Below, piece by piece: positions 25,132 through 37,287 of a stretch of 64,000 bases of DNA; position 1 is the stretch's first letter, and the number at the start of each line of letters is the position of its first letter. The position numbers were made by a program, and so were the translations under genes. Location: the NCBI GenBank assembly GCA_017163975.1, contig JAFFSR010000281.1, forward strand, positions 1,116,001-1,180,000, read 5' to 3'. Source of the stretch: Anastatus disparis. Lineage: Eukaryota > Arthropoda > Insecta > Hymenoptera > Eupelmidae. The notes under the pieces were generated by a model, which worked only from the letters and a program-made list of their open reading frames with translations, did no database searches and had not been told where the DNA came from.

Positions 25132-28100
25132 TTGGCTTGAGCGCATTATCAGTATAAAATAATTTTGCTTGCGTTTTATAAATTCTGCACTAATTTACGT
25201 ATTTACATTAAATATTTTGATAAATTTTTAAACCCCAAAATTTTGTTGCTAAAATAACGAATCGTTATTCGCAAAAATGGAAAAGCAATTGAAATCGTGA
25301 ACCAATAAACAAAAAAAATATACTTTTTGTAATTGACGTATATAAACATTACGAGTGTAAATAACGCGTACGTTGATTACAATTTCAAATTCCAACTTAA
25401 CGGGATACGTACATTTACGCGTACGTTGTTTATAAAATTTCGTTGTATGAAATAAAAAAAGTGACTAACTTTTAAAAAAAAACCTAAAATCCATTAACTT
25501 GAACTTTAATAATTATTATAATAACAAAAACTCTCAATATACAAAACATTAACATTACTAACTATAAATCAAAATTAGCCAGCATAATTATAAACTTTTC
25601 GAAACGGTAAAATATTCCATAACATCCATTTTATTTCTCAGTGCTTGTATAAACATTTTCCCCAACGTCAACGCTGGTACAGTTAATCATTTCAAAAGCT
25701 GGAAATATTCCTCGGAGACTATAAGACATATCATTTCTCTCGTACGCAATACTCTTTTATTCGTCATACAAAATCCCTTTTTTTTCACCATAAGACATGT
25801 ACTTTATATATCTCTCAATTTCTCGCTTGACTACTTAAATGACGTGCTCTATGGAGATATCTATTAAAAAATTCAATAGGATTTTTTTTTCTTTTCCTTT
25901 TTTTTATGTATAAAGTACATATTAATTATTAATACCAGAATGAATTTAAAGTTGTTATTGACATATCATTTGGTCAGAGAAATTTGTGTGTATATAAAGT
26001 TTGAAATTTTATTACATACAATGATAATCGGAATTATTCAAACGCAATAACGATGCTAATGGATTCTGTTTTCAGTTTAATTGAAGTTTATCTGCTTATA
26101 AATTCTATTTCTTTGTTTTTTTATTGTATATAAAAAAAATTATGTATTTTGATGCTCTTGTAACGAATCTATATACAGTTAGATAAATATCAAATAGAAT
26201 AAAATTGTTATTAATACCATAGTTCAGTGGAGAAAAGAAAAATAAATTCATTTTTCAGATTTCTACAAATGAATTTTATAAAATAAATATTTATATTTTT
26301 CAATTTGGGGATTAAAAATAAAGCGAAAAATTTCATTAAAACACAGGTGTTGTTTTTTTTAAGTATCGATAAAGTATTTGTTTACTCCATTAAACGCTTG
26401 AATAAATAGAGAGAAAAAAAAGTCATTTTATCTTTAGACAATAAACTAGCCATTTGTCGTATCCATTAACTACTTTCCAGCCCATTTCTATTAGACAAAT
26501 TTCCATCCCAGCTCCCCCTCCCTTTCTCCCTTTCACGGAAGAGTCAATGTTTATAGTCACTTTTATTGCACTCTGTAACGTAACACATACGTATATAAAA
26601 GGTTTCGATAGAAATCTCGGTAACCCCTTATACTAACGCTATTGATCCTGATATCTGTTAACGTTTCGTGTAACTTTAAATATTATATTTGGAAATGATT
26701 TTAAAATTTAACGATTTTTCGATAATTTTAATAAAAATTAATATTAAAATCTATTGTAAATTAAATATTCGTACGACTAAACTAAACATATAGCTCGAAG
26801 GAAAATTAACATTCATTCGTTCTTCAATAGACTAGGCTGAGTTAATTCGTTCCACTTGAGCCGACTACACACCTGTGCTCAACCGTGCATTATCACGATT
26901 CTCGAAAAGCCCGTTCCTCCTTTGCATATATACACCACTAACACATTTACACACACATGATAGCACATATACGAGTACAATATAACCGTATTGCCTATAC
27001 TTAATAAGGTGGTAGGCATGAGTTCATGCAAGCTTTGCTGATAGTATCATATCTACTATCTCAAGCAACATTATGCTTACTATTATGAAGTATCTGCATT
27101 TGCTTTAGTTTAGACTATACACCCTTTTCTCTCTCTCTCTATTGCTCTCTTGGATCCTACCCTAAATGCCATATTAATGCATGTTTTACCCGAGCCTGAC
27201 AATATACTCTTAGACTATGTGCTTATATGTATATACATATATATTATAAATGAAAAGCTTGGACATATATATGTAATCGTCGGAGATTACGCGACAAGTA
27301 GGCCACTCATTACTAGCGCTACTTTAAACACTTATGGCGGATTTAAGAGGCTTAGCTTGTAAACCGCTCGTAAATTTTAGTCCCTTAAACTTTTTTTTTT
27401 GTATTTTTATAATTTCTTTATTCTATTTTTATTTTTTTAATTTATTTTTTAATATACAGGGTAGAGCTGTGTTAAAACAAAGCTTATCGTGATTATAAAG
27501 GATTATAAAAAAAAGTGGTAGACATCGAAGCGAAGTTTTGTATATACTGAATATTATATTTGATGAAATTTTTATATTAACGTAAATTAAAGTAATGTAT
27601 TAAATTTTTATTTACTTTACAACTTTTTATGGAAATATTATTAAATTTAAACTAATTTTCTATATTATATTCACTATGGACAAATTTAAATATTGAAAAC
27701 TATTATATATAATTGTCTATTAGAAAAGTCTGTTTGAACTTTTCTTCTGAAAAGTAATATTTAACTCATCAATGTGTAGTACAAGATAAAATATAGAAAT
27801 ATTTTATTTGCAAATTTCAAAGTATCATAAAGGGAAATAAAATATATAAATATATCAAACAAAATTTTATCAATAACCTTTGAATGCTTTTACTGTTTTA
27901 TGATGTGTACATATTTATTCATAAATCAATTAAATATCTTGTTGTGAATACCATATTCTAAAAGGAAAATTCTCATATCGCATCTCAAATGATAAAATTA
28001 TAATTGAAAATAATAGGAAGCCAACGTGAATTAAGCGAAAAGTCTATTCACCTTACTTTACAAAAAAGTTTATAAAAGTGCAGTTAAAGTTTTTAAAAAA

Positions 28101-28739
28101 TAAGTGGACAATATATATACAGAAGTAAGTAGAAAAAGCCGTGCATGGTCGGACTTATACAGTTACTTCCTAAACGCTTTTTCACCAACTTTTGTTACAT
28201 TATTTTAACTTTTCCCTGGTGTACCATATAATAGAATAATTTTTTTGTTTTTAAAATTTTCATTTCTTCGTACTTTTTTCAATTGTTTCGTGGATTATCA
28301 ATATAAACCAAATTTTCACTGTAGCATGAAAATTTAATTTAATACTAATAAATTTACTTTTAATACTCTATAAATATTTTTTTAACGCTATTCAAATAAT
28401 ATTCAAAATCTGAGTATAAATATAAAGCTGAAACCTAATAATAATAAAGTTTATAATAATAAAATTTACTCAACTACGAAATGTGAAATTATTTGAAATA
28501 ATAGAATTAAAATTATTTGTATTATTGTTACTCTAAATAACTTATGCAAACATAAATAACATCTTAAACAAATGTGAAGTTAAATTAAAATTTCAAGTGA
28601 TATAAACAAAGGTCCTTTAACAACGTAATGCAAAATACTTATAGGTCTATATATATAAACATAATATATGTGTATAAACATATACACAAGTGCGTATAAA
28701 GTATGAAACTTGTCAGAAAGAGAAATAAGTAGTTATAAT

Positions 28740-28973
28740 GAGCGTCGGCAAAGCGGTGTATATATTTGAATGCATCGCATTACAGTTGAGAAAGGCGAAA
28801 GAGAAATTGCGCCTACCATCTCTCTTTCTCCCTTTCATCTATATATATGCTTATATATATACCCGTATAGGGATAGGAGTAGTTCTCTCCCTGCGCGCGA
28901 AATGCACATAATGCACATAATGCATATAATGTATACACAAACACCTACAGTACACAGTCACGCATATTTGCAC

Positions 28974-29012
<39 letters not shown>

Positions 29013-29600
29013 AATATGTATATGCATACGTGTATATATAATATGGAGTTTAACGGGTTGAGTTAGAAGAGAAGAAGGAAGGATAGGCTGAATTCTCCTC
29101 TCTCTCAATGTGGGCGAATATGTGCATATACACACAAACACACATATACGTAATCTTTCTATGCTCCCAGAGCGCCAATTGCGCGAGATATTTGCGGCGA
29201 CACGCCGGCAGCACATTATGCAAAGACTTCCCTTTCTCTCAGACTTGTATATATACACATACACACGTTTATGCATAGCTAAAACCTAAAGAGCAAAGCA
29301 AGAGAAAGACCGAGAGAGACACACAGAGGTAAATAGAGAAAGATAGTTTAGACTTTCTCTTAACCTGTAGTAGTTAGATATAGTTAGAATTGTGTAATGT
29401 TTTGCTCTTATGGTACGCCAACTACTACGACGACGCACTTCATTTACGATCTCTGGGAAAACTTGTTTCTATAGAACCCAGAGAAGACAATGACTAGCTA
29501 AACTGGCCCCATTCACTTCGACTCCATTTTCTTTCTCTCTCTTTTTTATCCAAGATTAAAAGAACAGGGATAATCTGCGATGCAACGTTTCTCTCTTCGC
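28740..29600. other. GC-richer island with repeats and microsatellite
   Basis: This block is richer in GC and CpG than its flanks (for example CTGCGCGCGAAATG near 28891 and GCGGCGACACGCCGGCAG near 29194). It includes a 10-bp tandem repeat ATGCACATA-A at 28902-28930, a (TA)n tract at 28979-29010 and CT/GA-rich stretches. Open frames on both strands are His/Tyr/Ile- or Arg-rich and unconvincing. It may be a promoter, 5' UTR exon or regulatory region. Confidence 0.25.
28979..29010. repeat. (TA)n microsatellite
   Basis: About 16 uninterrupted TA units. Confidence 0.9.
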
Positions 29601-31000
29601 ATATGCAAACGTTTAAATGCCAACAGGAATTTTCTACTTCTCTGTGTTTTCATTTTTTTTTCTTTTGTAATAGACTTTATATACTCATAATGGGGGATTC
29701 GGTAATAGGAATAACGTGGAATGTTTTTTTGGCTTCTGTTGAGAATACAAACGTTAGTGCAGTGTTTAATATAAACGTACCTAATGGAGACTTAAATGTC
29801 CTTTTTTGCCAAAGGAAAAAAGTTTGATAAGTTCATTTTGTTTTGAAATTGGAATTTCGTTTTTTAAATATATTTTGAATTTAAAAACTGGAATTTGTTA
29901 AATATGAAATTATTTATGCTATGTTAAATATGCCGGGAGAATATGAAATTCATTATAATTCTCAAAATTAAATGAATAATACGTACCATTTTTCATATTT
30001 TTGAATAACAACCTTTCATTCATGCAAATTACAATTTTTTTTGCGTTGTAACATTTACTCCAAGTTTTGCGTTTCCGGCTTTAAAAAAACTTTCCAAAAT
30101 TTAAAATATGCAAAAAATTATATAAATGAAGTACTAACATTTTTCTCGCAAAGTTTCAGTATTTCATTTTCATAATATTAATAAATAGCTGGTATTTATT
30201 TATTTTTATCCTTTTTAGTTTTCGTAAAATTTGTATTTAAAAGAAAAATTGGTATTATACATACGAATTTTGAAAAAAATGAGTCTTTTATATTTATAAA
30301 TAATAAATATATATAAGAAATTTTTATGTTATAGAATAGAATTTTATTGTAGAATGAATTTCAATTATAAGTTTGAATAATTTTTAAGCTATTCATTATT
30401 TAAATGAAAAACAAATTTTTTAAAACTTGTAATTATAGATTATAAAAGTATTGGAGTAAATAAAAAAATTTCTGAAATCATTCTCTCAAAAATTAAATAG
30501 AAAAAAATTTAAAAATTTCTGAATTTGAATTTGAATGTTATTTCTTCCGTTCAATAAGAGTACAGAAGATCCTGCTTATACAGCCGTTTAATATATTGTC
30601 TCGAGAGTTGCTTTTCCTTCACAGGGACGTTTACGAAAACGTATCGCCCACTTTTCATTGTGGCTGCCGCAAAGAGAAGCAAAGTTACGTGCTGTTATCT
30701 CTCATTTTCTCTCTTTAGTTATTAGGTTAGTAACGATGTTTGGCATATCAATAAAAACTAACCGTTAGGAATTTTGTGTTTATATACACATTTGATTAGT
30801 TATTATTATGATTAAAAATATGCAAAAGAACCAAAAAAAAATAAAAAAATTGAAATGAAGTGTTACATTTTTATATGTAAAAATCATATTTATTTATAAT
30901 TCTTATATATATGTGAATACCAAGAGATCTGGCTGCGGCAATATAAGGAAAGCTGACTATATTAAATTTAAAAATTCTCATCAGAACATAGAAAAAAAAG
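29601..31000. other. Gene-free stretch
   Basis: AT-rich DNA. A GC-richer patch at 30590-30700 follows a pyrimidine tract ending in CTTCACAG that would fit a splice acceptor, but the frame after it gives no recognisable protein. Confidence 0.35.
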
Positions 31001-31200
31001 AAGTCGTCAGTAACTTAGTCGGTAGAGCAATGGATTCGTAATCTTGAGGTCCCGAGTTCGAATCCCGCTCTCTGCCGATTGATACAAGCACCACTGTGCG
31101 TTACATGTGCTTTGTTCAAACACACTGAAAAGATCTTCGTCGCTATTTAGAATTTCAATCACAGCATAAATACAGCGACGTTAAATAAAACTAAAAAAAT
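31001..31200 (+). mobile_element. tRNA-derived SINE, copy 3 (family A)
   Basis: The head begins AAGTCGTCAGTAACTTAGTCGG and has the B box GAGTTCGAATCC near 31053. The body has GATACAAGCACCACTGTG, CGTTACATGTGCTTTG and the end CAGCGACGTTAAATAA. The A box is damaged (TAACTTAGTCGG rather than TGGCTCAGTCGG), so this copy is probably not transcribed from its own promoter. Confidence 0.82.
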
Positions 31201-32429
31201 ATATAAAAAATTGAATACAATGAAAAAATGAATATTTTAATACCAAGAATCGAATTTTATATTTTTATTGCTAAAAAATATTTCAATTCATACTCTCATA
31301 CACAGACAATTTTTCAAAATTAAAAAACTTCTAAATCTATAAAATTAATTTTGTATTCTCATTATATTGCACTTTTTAATTTTCAAATATATAAATTCAT
31401 TTATACTTATTCATTTTTCTGTTTTTTTATTTTCCTTTAGAAAAAAAAATTAAAAAATGAACTTCATGCGCTTCTTAATAATATACAGTGATATTTAATT
31501 GATTGCGTGCATGTTTAAATGATTCGTTAGTGTCACATGTCTCTCTTTTATTTATTTAAAAAAAGAAGAATAAGTGATTCAAGGGCTAAAGGGTGCCAAG
31601 TAGCAGCTTCGTACTGGTGGTGGTCAAGAGAACGCTTCATTCTGGCACGTAAATTTGTTAATAACAAATGAAAAAGAGAGTGGAAAGCGAGAAAACGAAG
31701 GACAATTTTATACGATGCATTTTCGCTTGAGCTTTTAAAAAATAATAGAATTGCATTTTAAAAAGGTTAGAAACTTGTCTTTCGTTTTGTTCTTTTTGCA
31801 GAGCTTGGCGGTATCTTTTACACGTCGGAGAGAATTCAAATGTTTATTATACTATTTTATATATTATCATTTGAAAATATCAATAATATTTGGTGAAATT
31901 GTAAGTGGAATTCTATTAAGAATTTGATTAAAATTTTTTCTTAAAAAATAGATACTTCTGAAAGCGCGTTTGGTTTATAATTAATTTGGTGGACTGACTC
32001 GTGATGTAATTTATCTTTCAATTATGTGTGTATAAAAAATATTGTTTTATTTGTTTTAATATATAGCTTCAAAAATTACTTCACAGACTTGAAATTTAAT
32101 TTCATGATGTATTCATTTAGTTGTTTGGCTTATTTAGTTTATTGGGGACTTCCATGTTTTAGAAACTCCATCATTGAAATATTTTGAATTGAAAGATATT
32201 TTTATAATTTAATAAAAAATTATTTTGAAAATCAGAAAATATTTTATAATAATCTATTGTAAACGAAAAAATCTTGAAGAGATTTACTAATCCAAGATTT
32301 TGATAAATAAAAATCAAGGACAAATTTTTTTTTTAATTTTTATGTAATGTAATATTAAAAATATAATTAAATTTTACGAATTAGACATTCCGCAATTTGT
32401 TTCCTTTAAGTAGACATAATACTTCCTTT

Positions 32430-32465
32430 TAGCTCGAGGCCTTAGCTCATTTTAATCCGGCCCTG
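32430..32465 (-). mobile_element. Possible solo hAT transposon terminus
   Basis: Read on the minus strand from 32465, the sequence begins CAGGGCCGGATTAAAATGAG. Termini starting CAGGG, often CAGGGCCGG, are characteristic of many hAT-superfamily elements (established knowledge). I could not find the partner terminus or an 8-bp target duplication nearby, so this would be a truncated relic. Confidence 0.35.
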
Positions 32466-32877
32466 CATACAGATATTTGGTGGTATATAGTAACCAAATA
32501 ATTTAGTTGGATATCCGATAAGCAAAGTTTTGAATACCACAACGGAAAGTCAATGACTAAACAGACTTTAGATACAGTCACTTACACTTTAAACGCAATA
32601 TAACCAAAGGAAATTTCAGGCATTTTTAAGGTATCAACTATTTTAAGTTACTTTTAATTAAACTTTTGTTAATCTAAATTAAACTTTTGTTGAAACTATA
32701 ACAATCACTAATTGCTCAATGTAATTAAATACTTTGACTATTACAACAAAATCACTTTTTACCTGTAAAGTGCGTCAATTAAAATCTTACTTTCCTCTAC
32801 TTTAGAAAAAAATGTGTTCTAATAGTGCAAAAGATTATATTGCACTTTTTGAATATTTCAACTATTACATTACCTAT

Positions 32878-33216
32878 ACTGTAAAAAATTTTTTGTAATT
32901 TTAACACATAAATATTTTTGTGAGACACAAATTTTTTTGTATTGAAATTGACAAATCATATTTGTGTTAAAATTTAAAAATAAAAATATTAACATAAAAT
33001 TTTTTTAATGATATACAATTTAGAATAATAAAATGTGTAATTACAAGTCATAAAAAAAATTTGGATTTTAAAGCACATATTTTATACGTAAATTTGACGA
33101 AAATCTTTGTTGTTCATCCAAAATTTTTTGTTAACTGTACATACTTAAATGTAAAATTCTAATTTAAAAATTTTTCAAAAAAAAATTTTGACGAATCACA
33201 CAAAATTTGTTACAGT
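32878..33216. mobile_element. MITE-like element A with ACTGTAA termini
   Basis: The left end ACTGTAAAAAATTTTTTG (from 32878) is matched by the reverse complement of the right end, ACTGTAACAAATTTTGTG (reading back from 33216). The interior carries TGTGTTAAAATTT and ATTTTGACGAATCACACAAA, shared with the element at about 23100-23365. There is no coding capacity. Superfamily and target duplication are unresolved. Confidence 0.6.
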
Positions 33217-35569
33217 GAATATGAAAAATTAAAAAATAATTTGCAGAAAGATTAATGAAAAAATCTTATAATTGGAAATAAACAACTCTTTCTTTAGTTC
33301 TTCCTAATTCCTAATAGATAATATAAAAATTATTAATAGTAAAAATTAATCTAACTTACACCTAACATTTAAAACATCCATCGATATTATTTAATCAATT
33401 AAACTTGAAAACCACATTTTGTTTAATTGCTATATTATCATAATTCACTATCAATTAATGTAATTATCATCTATTCTACCCTATTATAAAACACTTTTTG
33501 AATTTTGAATAGACCTTTTTATATTTTCAAGAGTATAAAAGAATTCCGTCCATTTTATAATAATTATAAAATTTCTTCCTGCCTCTTAAATCTCGAAAAA
33601 AAATTTCTCTCTCAAAAAAGCAAGTTAAAAAGAAAATTGTGACTTTCTATATAAGGAGAAAAAAAAATGATGGTTATAGCTGAGGCGTAACGTAACAAAT
33701 CGCTATTATTTCAATTCACATGCCGAAATCTCATCACAATGATTCGTCGTACAAGAAATAAAGAAAAAAATATTTGTTGTTTCAAACAAAATAAAAAGTG
33801 TATTTGATGAGCAGTTTTCGTTAGCCACATTGCATGTAACCAAGGTTTCTTTATATAGGTCAACAGTGTGCAAGCTTAGAAGTGGCAAACGCGCGGGTGG
33901 GTTTTTCTTTTTTATTTTTTTTTTACTTCTTACCCCTATAAAACTCGTGAGTTTAAACTGGGTCTAGAGGAAAATTCATTGTGAAAAATAAAGGAATCAA
34001 AAAATAAAGTATTACTGTTACATGCATTGATTGCAATTGTATTTTATACTTTTCAATTATTTCAATCTTTTTTTTATGAAATAATAAACAAAAAAAAATA
34101 TACAACTTTCTCGAGACGCGTATTTTTTAACTGTTACGTTGAAAGTGTTATATGAAAAGCTGCGTAAAAGTAATTATAAAAATACCCGCAAACAAGAAGT
34201 GAAAAAATTGTTTTTTTTCAAACTTTTCTTCCGTGTGTATTTTACTCGTCATCAAAAATGCAATTAAGTTTTTTAAGGCACTTAAAAATATTTTGCACTA
34301 CGGTAATAAAAAATTTTTTTAAGGAGCATCAACATTTCTACTCGCGTCGTAACTTTATAGAATTTTGCCGAGAATAGAAAATCTGATATTATTTGAATAT
34401 TAAAATTGTACATCGACGTCTAATATAAACTTACATTTAATAATCGTATTAATATTAATAATTTAATATTCATAAATTAACGATACTTTTATTATTACAT
34501 ATCAACTTAATTTATTAAGAGTAGATTCATTTTAAATATATTTTTTTTAGCTTTTTAATAACTTTTTCAATTAAAAAATTTTTATAAAATCAAATTTTAA
34601 TAAATCATAACTCAACCAATACATTCTTTAATTAAAAAGACCAAAGGTCTTTATACTATTTGCAAATGTAACGCAATAAAAAAAGCTTTCGAAACTAATT
34701 TAAAAAAAAAACTAATAAAATTAAAACTACAAAGTTAGCCAATTAATCTTAATTCAAGAAATTGTTTAATTCAAATTTATGTACATTTTGTTTTAAACAT
34801 TAACATAGTTTTACGAAAAAAATTACCATATTCAAAATTTATAGAAGTAGCTTGCCATTCAATCAGAAAATTCGAAACTTTGAAATATTACATGTTTAAA
34901 AAAAAAATCCAGGTCATTCTCCATTTGTCAATATCTGATATCTTGATTTTAGTTTTTTTTTAATAAAGTTGAAATATTAAAAATATACATATTAGTATTA
35001 CGTGAAATATACATAACTCCATTATAATATAAACTTTTTTAATAAACGTCGTAGTCAAAAGTCAATTTTATATAAAAAAAAAAAAAAAATAATCAGGCTT
35101 GTTATTAAAAAATGCTCTAAAATTTTGTTCTCATTATAAAATAATAAATTCAATTAAATGCATGCAAAAATTTTTAATTATTGTTTGCAACTTTATAATT
35201 TTGACCAATTTGTAAGCATAATTAGTAAAGGCAATGTTGCTTTGAAAAAATGTTTTTCACTCAGTTTCAACTTTAATTATCTTGTAAAGATAATTATTGG
35301 TATAAATAATTTAGTTAAAAAGAAAAGCTTTTCAAATAGGATCAATAAAAATAGTCATCTTCACAAAGTCGTTCGGAAGGTCTACTTGATTAAGTTTCTA
35401 ATAGCCATGAAAAAAAATAGTTAAATATTAAAAAATAAGTACTTATAAAGGGGCTACTCTCCGAGTTCAAATCAAGGATTTTAATAAAACTTCGAAGATA
35501 ATTATCTGGTATGTAATAATAAATAAAAGTATCCTTATTAGTATTTCTAAAACATTTTTTCATCTTAAT

Positions 35570-35695
35570 AATCATAATTTCAGAAATTTATAAAAAATTT
35601 CACACATTTAAAAAATATACCCATATTTTTCTCTATAATGCTCCCCTTTTTCTTCCTAATCATAATTCTACAGATTTATAAAAAATTTCACGAAT
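35570..35695. repeat. Direct repeat, spacing about 90 bp
   Basis: ATCATAATT followed by an ATTTATAAAAAATTTCAC segment occurs twice, near 35570-35604 and 35659-35692, with small differences. It is either a local duplication or part of a dispersed repeat. Confidence 0.5.
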
Positions 35696-36789
35696 AATTC
35701 TGAAGCATCATATCTCGGCAACCACATAATTTGTAGAGGATGTCACCAAAATTTAAATCAAAATGGAGAACGTAAACCTTAATTTGCAAACCTTATTTAA
35801 CATACATAAAACTTTTCAAAAAGTTTATAACTTTTAAACAAATAAAGCTTTGAATTTCTAAAACCGCATAAATTCAAACTTGCGTTAACCACTTATATTT
35901 GGTATACTATTTAATACAACATTTATATAGAAATTTTGTATAAATTATTGAAATTTCGATTAGTGAAGAAAAATTATGTAAAAGATAAAATAACGAGTAC
36001 TTTTATTAATTATTATATACCGGAAAATATTAATCCTAAAGTATAAATCCGGAATCCAAAGCCGGTGGATTTCCCTTATTAGTAAATGTGATATTCCGAA
36101 CTTTGCCTTAGAGAAAGGATCTCTCGTAAAGCCATAAACCACTTTGATTAATTAATGTTAAATTTATGAAGTAATTAAGTTAATTATTTATTAAATTATT
36201 AAATGAACATTAATCTTTTAAATTCTATTTAAAATCTTCATTTATTCAAAGTTTATTTAAAATTTCCTTTGATTATCTAATCCTCTTGAAATAATTTTCA
36301 TTTATAGATAACATTTGTAAAAAAAGAAAAATCAGGTTGAATATTTGATAAATAGTAAAATTCTTTTGAAGATTGAAATCTAGAAATACATCAAGCTTCT
36401 TTACGGTACTTAAAGTATTACCAAACGCGAGCCACGAATTTTCGTAAGCTATAAAGAAAAGGAAAAAATAAGAAAAACGCGCTTTCATTTTAAATTAAAG
36501 TAAAATGTCTTTTCTCGAATCCTTACTGCTAAGTACAAACCATCTTACGTATCCAGCGAATGAATAGAGAATAACTAGAAAACATTTTGGAATGTTAAAA
36601 ACGAAAAAAAGAACAAGGAGAAGAAGAAAAGAAGTGAAAGATGGAAAGGTAAAGAGAATGCTATGTCTTTTGTGTCGTACGCTTCTCCCTTACTTCTGCT
36701 TCGACTATAGAAATTGTCGTAAAAGGGCGTAAAGAAAAAATAAATGACTGAGATGGAAAATGAACGGACGAAGATATATACATTTATAG

Positions 36790-36796
<7 letters not shown>

Positions 36797-36823
<27 letters not shown>
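36797..36823. repeat. (TA)n microsatellite at the left border of the large palindrome
   Basis: A run of TA units leads directly into the outer arm of the palindrome, so the insertion site or the left end lies in TA-repeat DNA. Confidence 0.85.
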
Positions 36824-36832
36824 TAGTTATAT

Positions 36833-36993
36833 ATGTCCTTTGGCCGTATTCAGGTGGAATATGAATCGAGGACAATGTTTGTCGCTTGAGCTGAAATTGC
36901 CGAGGGCGCGCGAAGCGCGCCCGAGGTAGATTTCTGCTCAAGCGGCAAACATTGTTTGAGATTCAGATTCCACCTGAATACGGCCAAAGGACA
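36833..36993. repeat. Left-arm sub-palindrome with GC-rich tip
   Basis: ATGTCCTTTGGCCGTATTCA at the left pairs with TGAATACGGCCAAAGGACAT at the right. The tip is GGGCGCGC (36904-36911), loop GAA, GCGCGCCC (36915-36922). The stem has internal mismatches. The same structure occurs in the opposite arm, centred near 37900. Confidence 0.85.
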
Positions 36994-37254
36994 TAGATGA
37001 TTTTATGTCCGAAGTAGGCCGTATGAGGAACTATAACTTATTAGTTGAAAATATTAATCTTTTTTTCAATACTTTTAAAATAAAATTTTAGTTCTTTTGA
37101 TTTTTTCTTTTGTTTCTTAGATTGACATTTTGTAATAAGTATAGCTGCTGTCGAAGCGCGAGTCATTTTTTTTTCACTAACCTACGTTCAATATGATTGC
37201 TCTTTGACATATTGAACGAAACATAGAAGGATCGGTGATGCCATATTGATTTCT

Positions 37255-37287
37255 CCTGAGACATATTGAGTCTCAATATGTCTCAGG
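37255..37287. repeat. Perfect 16-bp stem with one-base loop
   Basis: CCTGAGACATATTGAG is followed by a single T and its exact reverse complement. The mirror copy is at 37526-37558, also perfect. Confidence 0.9.

Larger units (their letters stand above)
22325..28739. other. Gene-free AT-rich stretch
   Basis: No gene is supportable. Named contents are the MITE-like element at about 23100-23365, an inverted pair at 25042-25131, and a direct repeat TACGCGTACGTTG near 25365 and 25428. Small open frames are low-complexity. Confidence 0.45.
31201..36817. other. Gene-free AT-rich stretch
   Basis: No gene is supportable. It contains a possible hAT terminus at 32430-32465, a MITE-like element at 32878-33216 and a direct repeat at about 35570-35695. 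Small frames are AT-driven. Confidence 0.45.
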
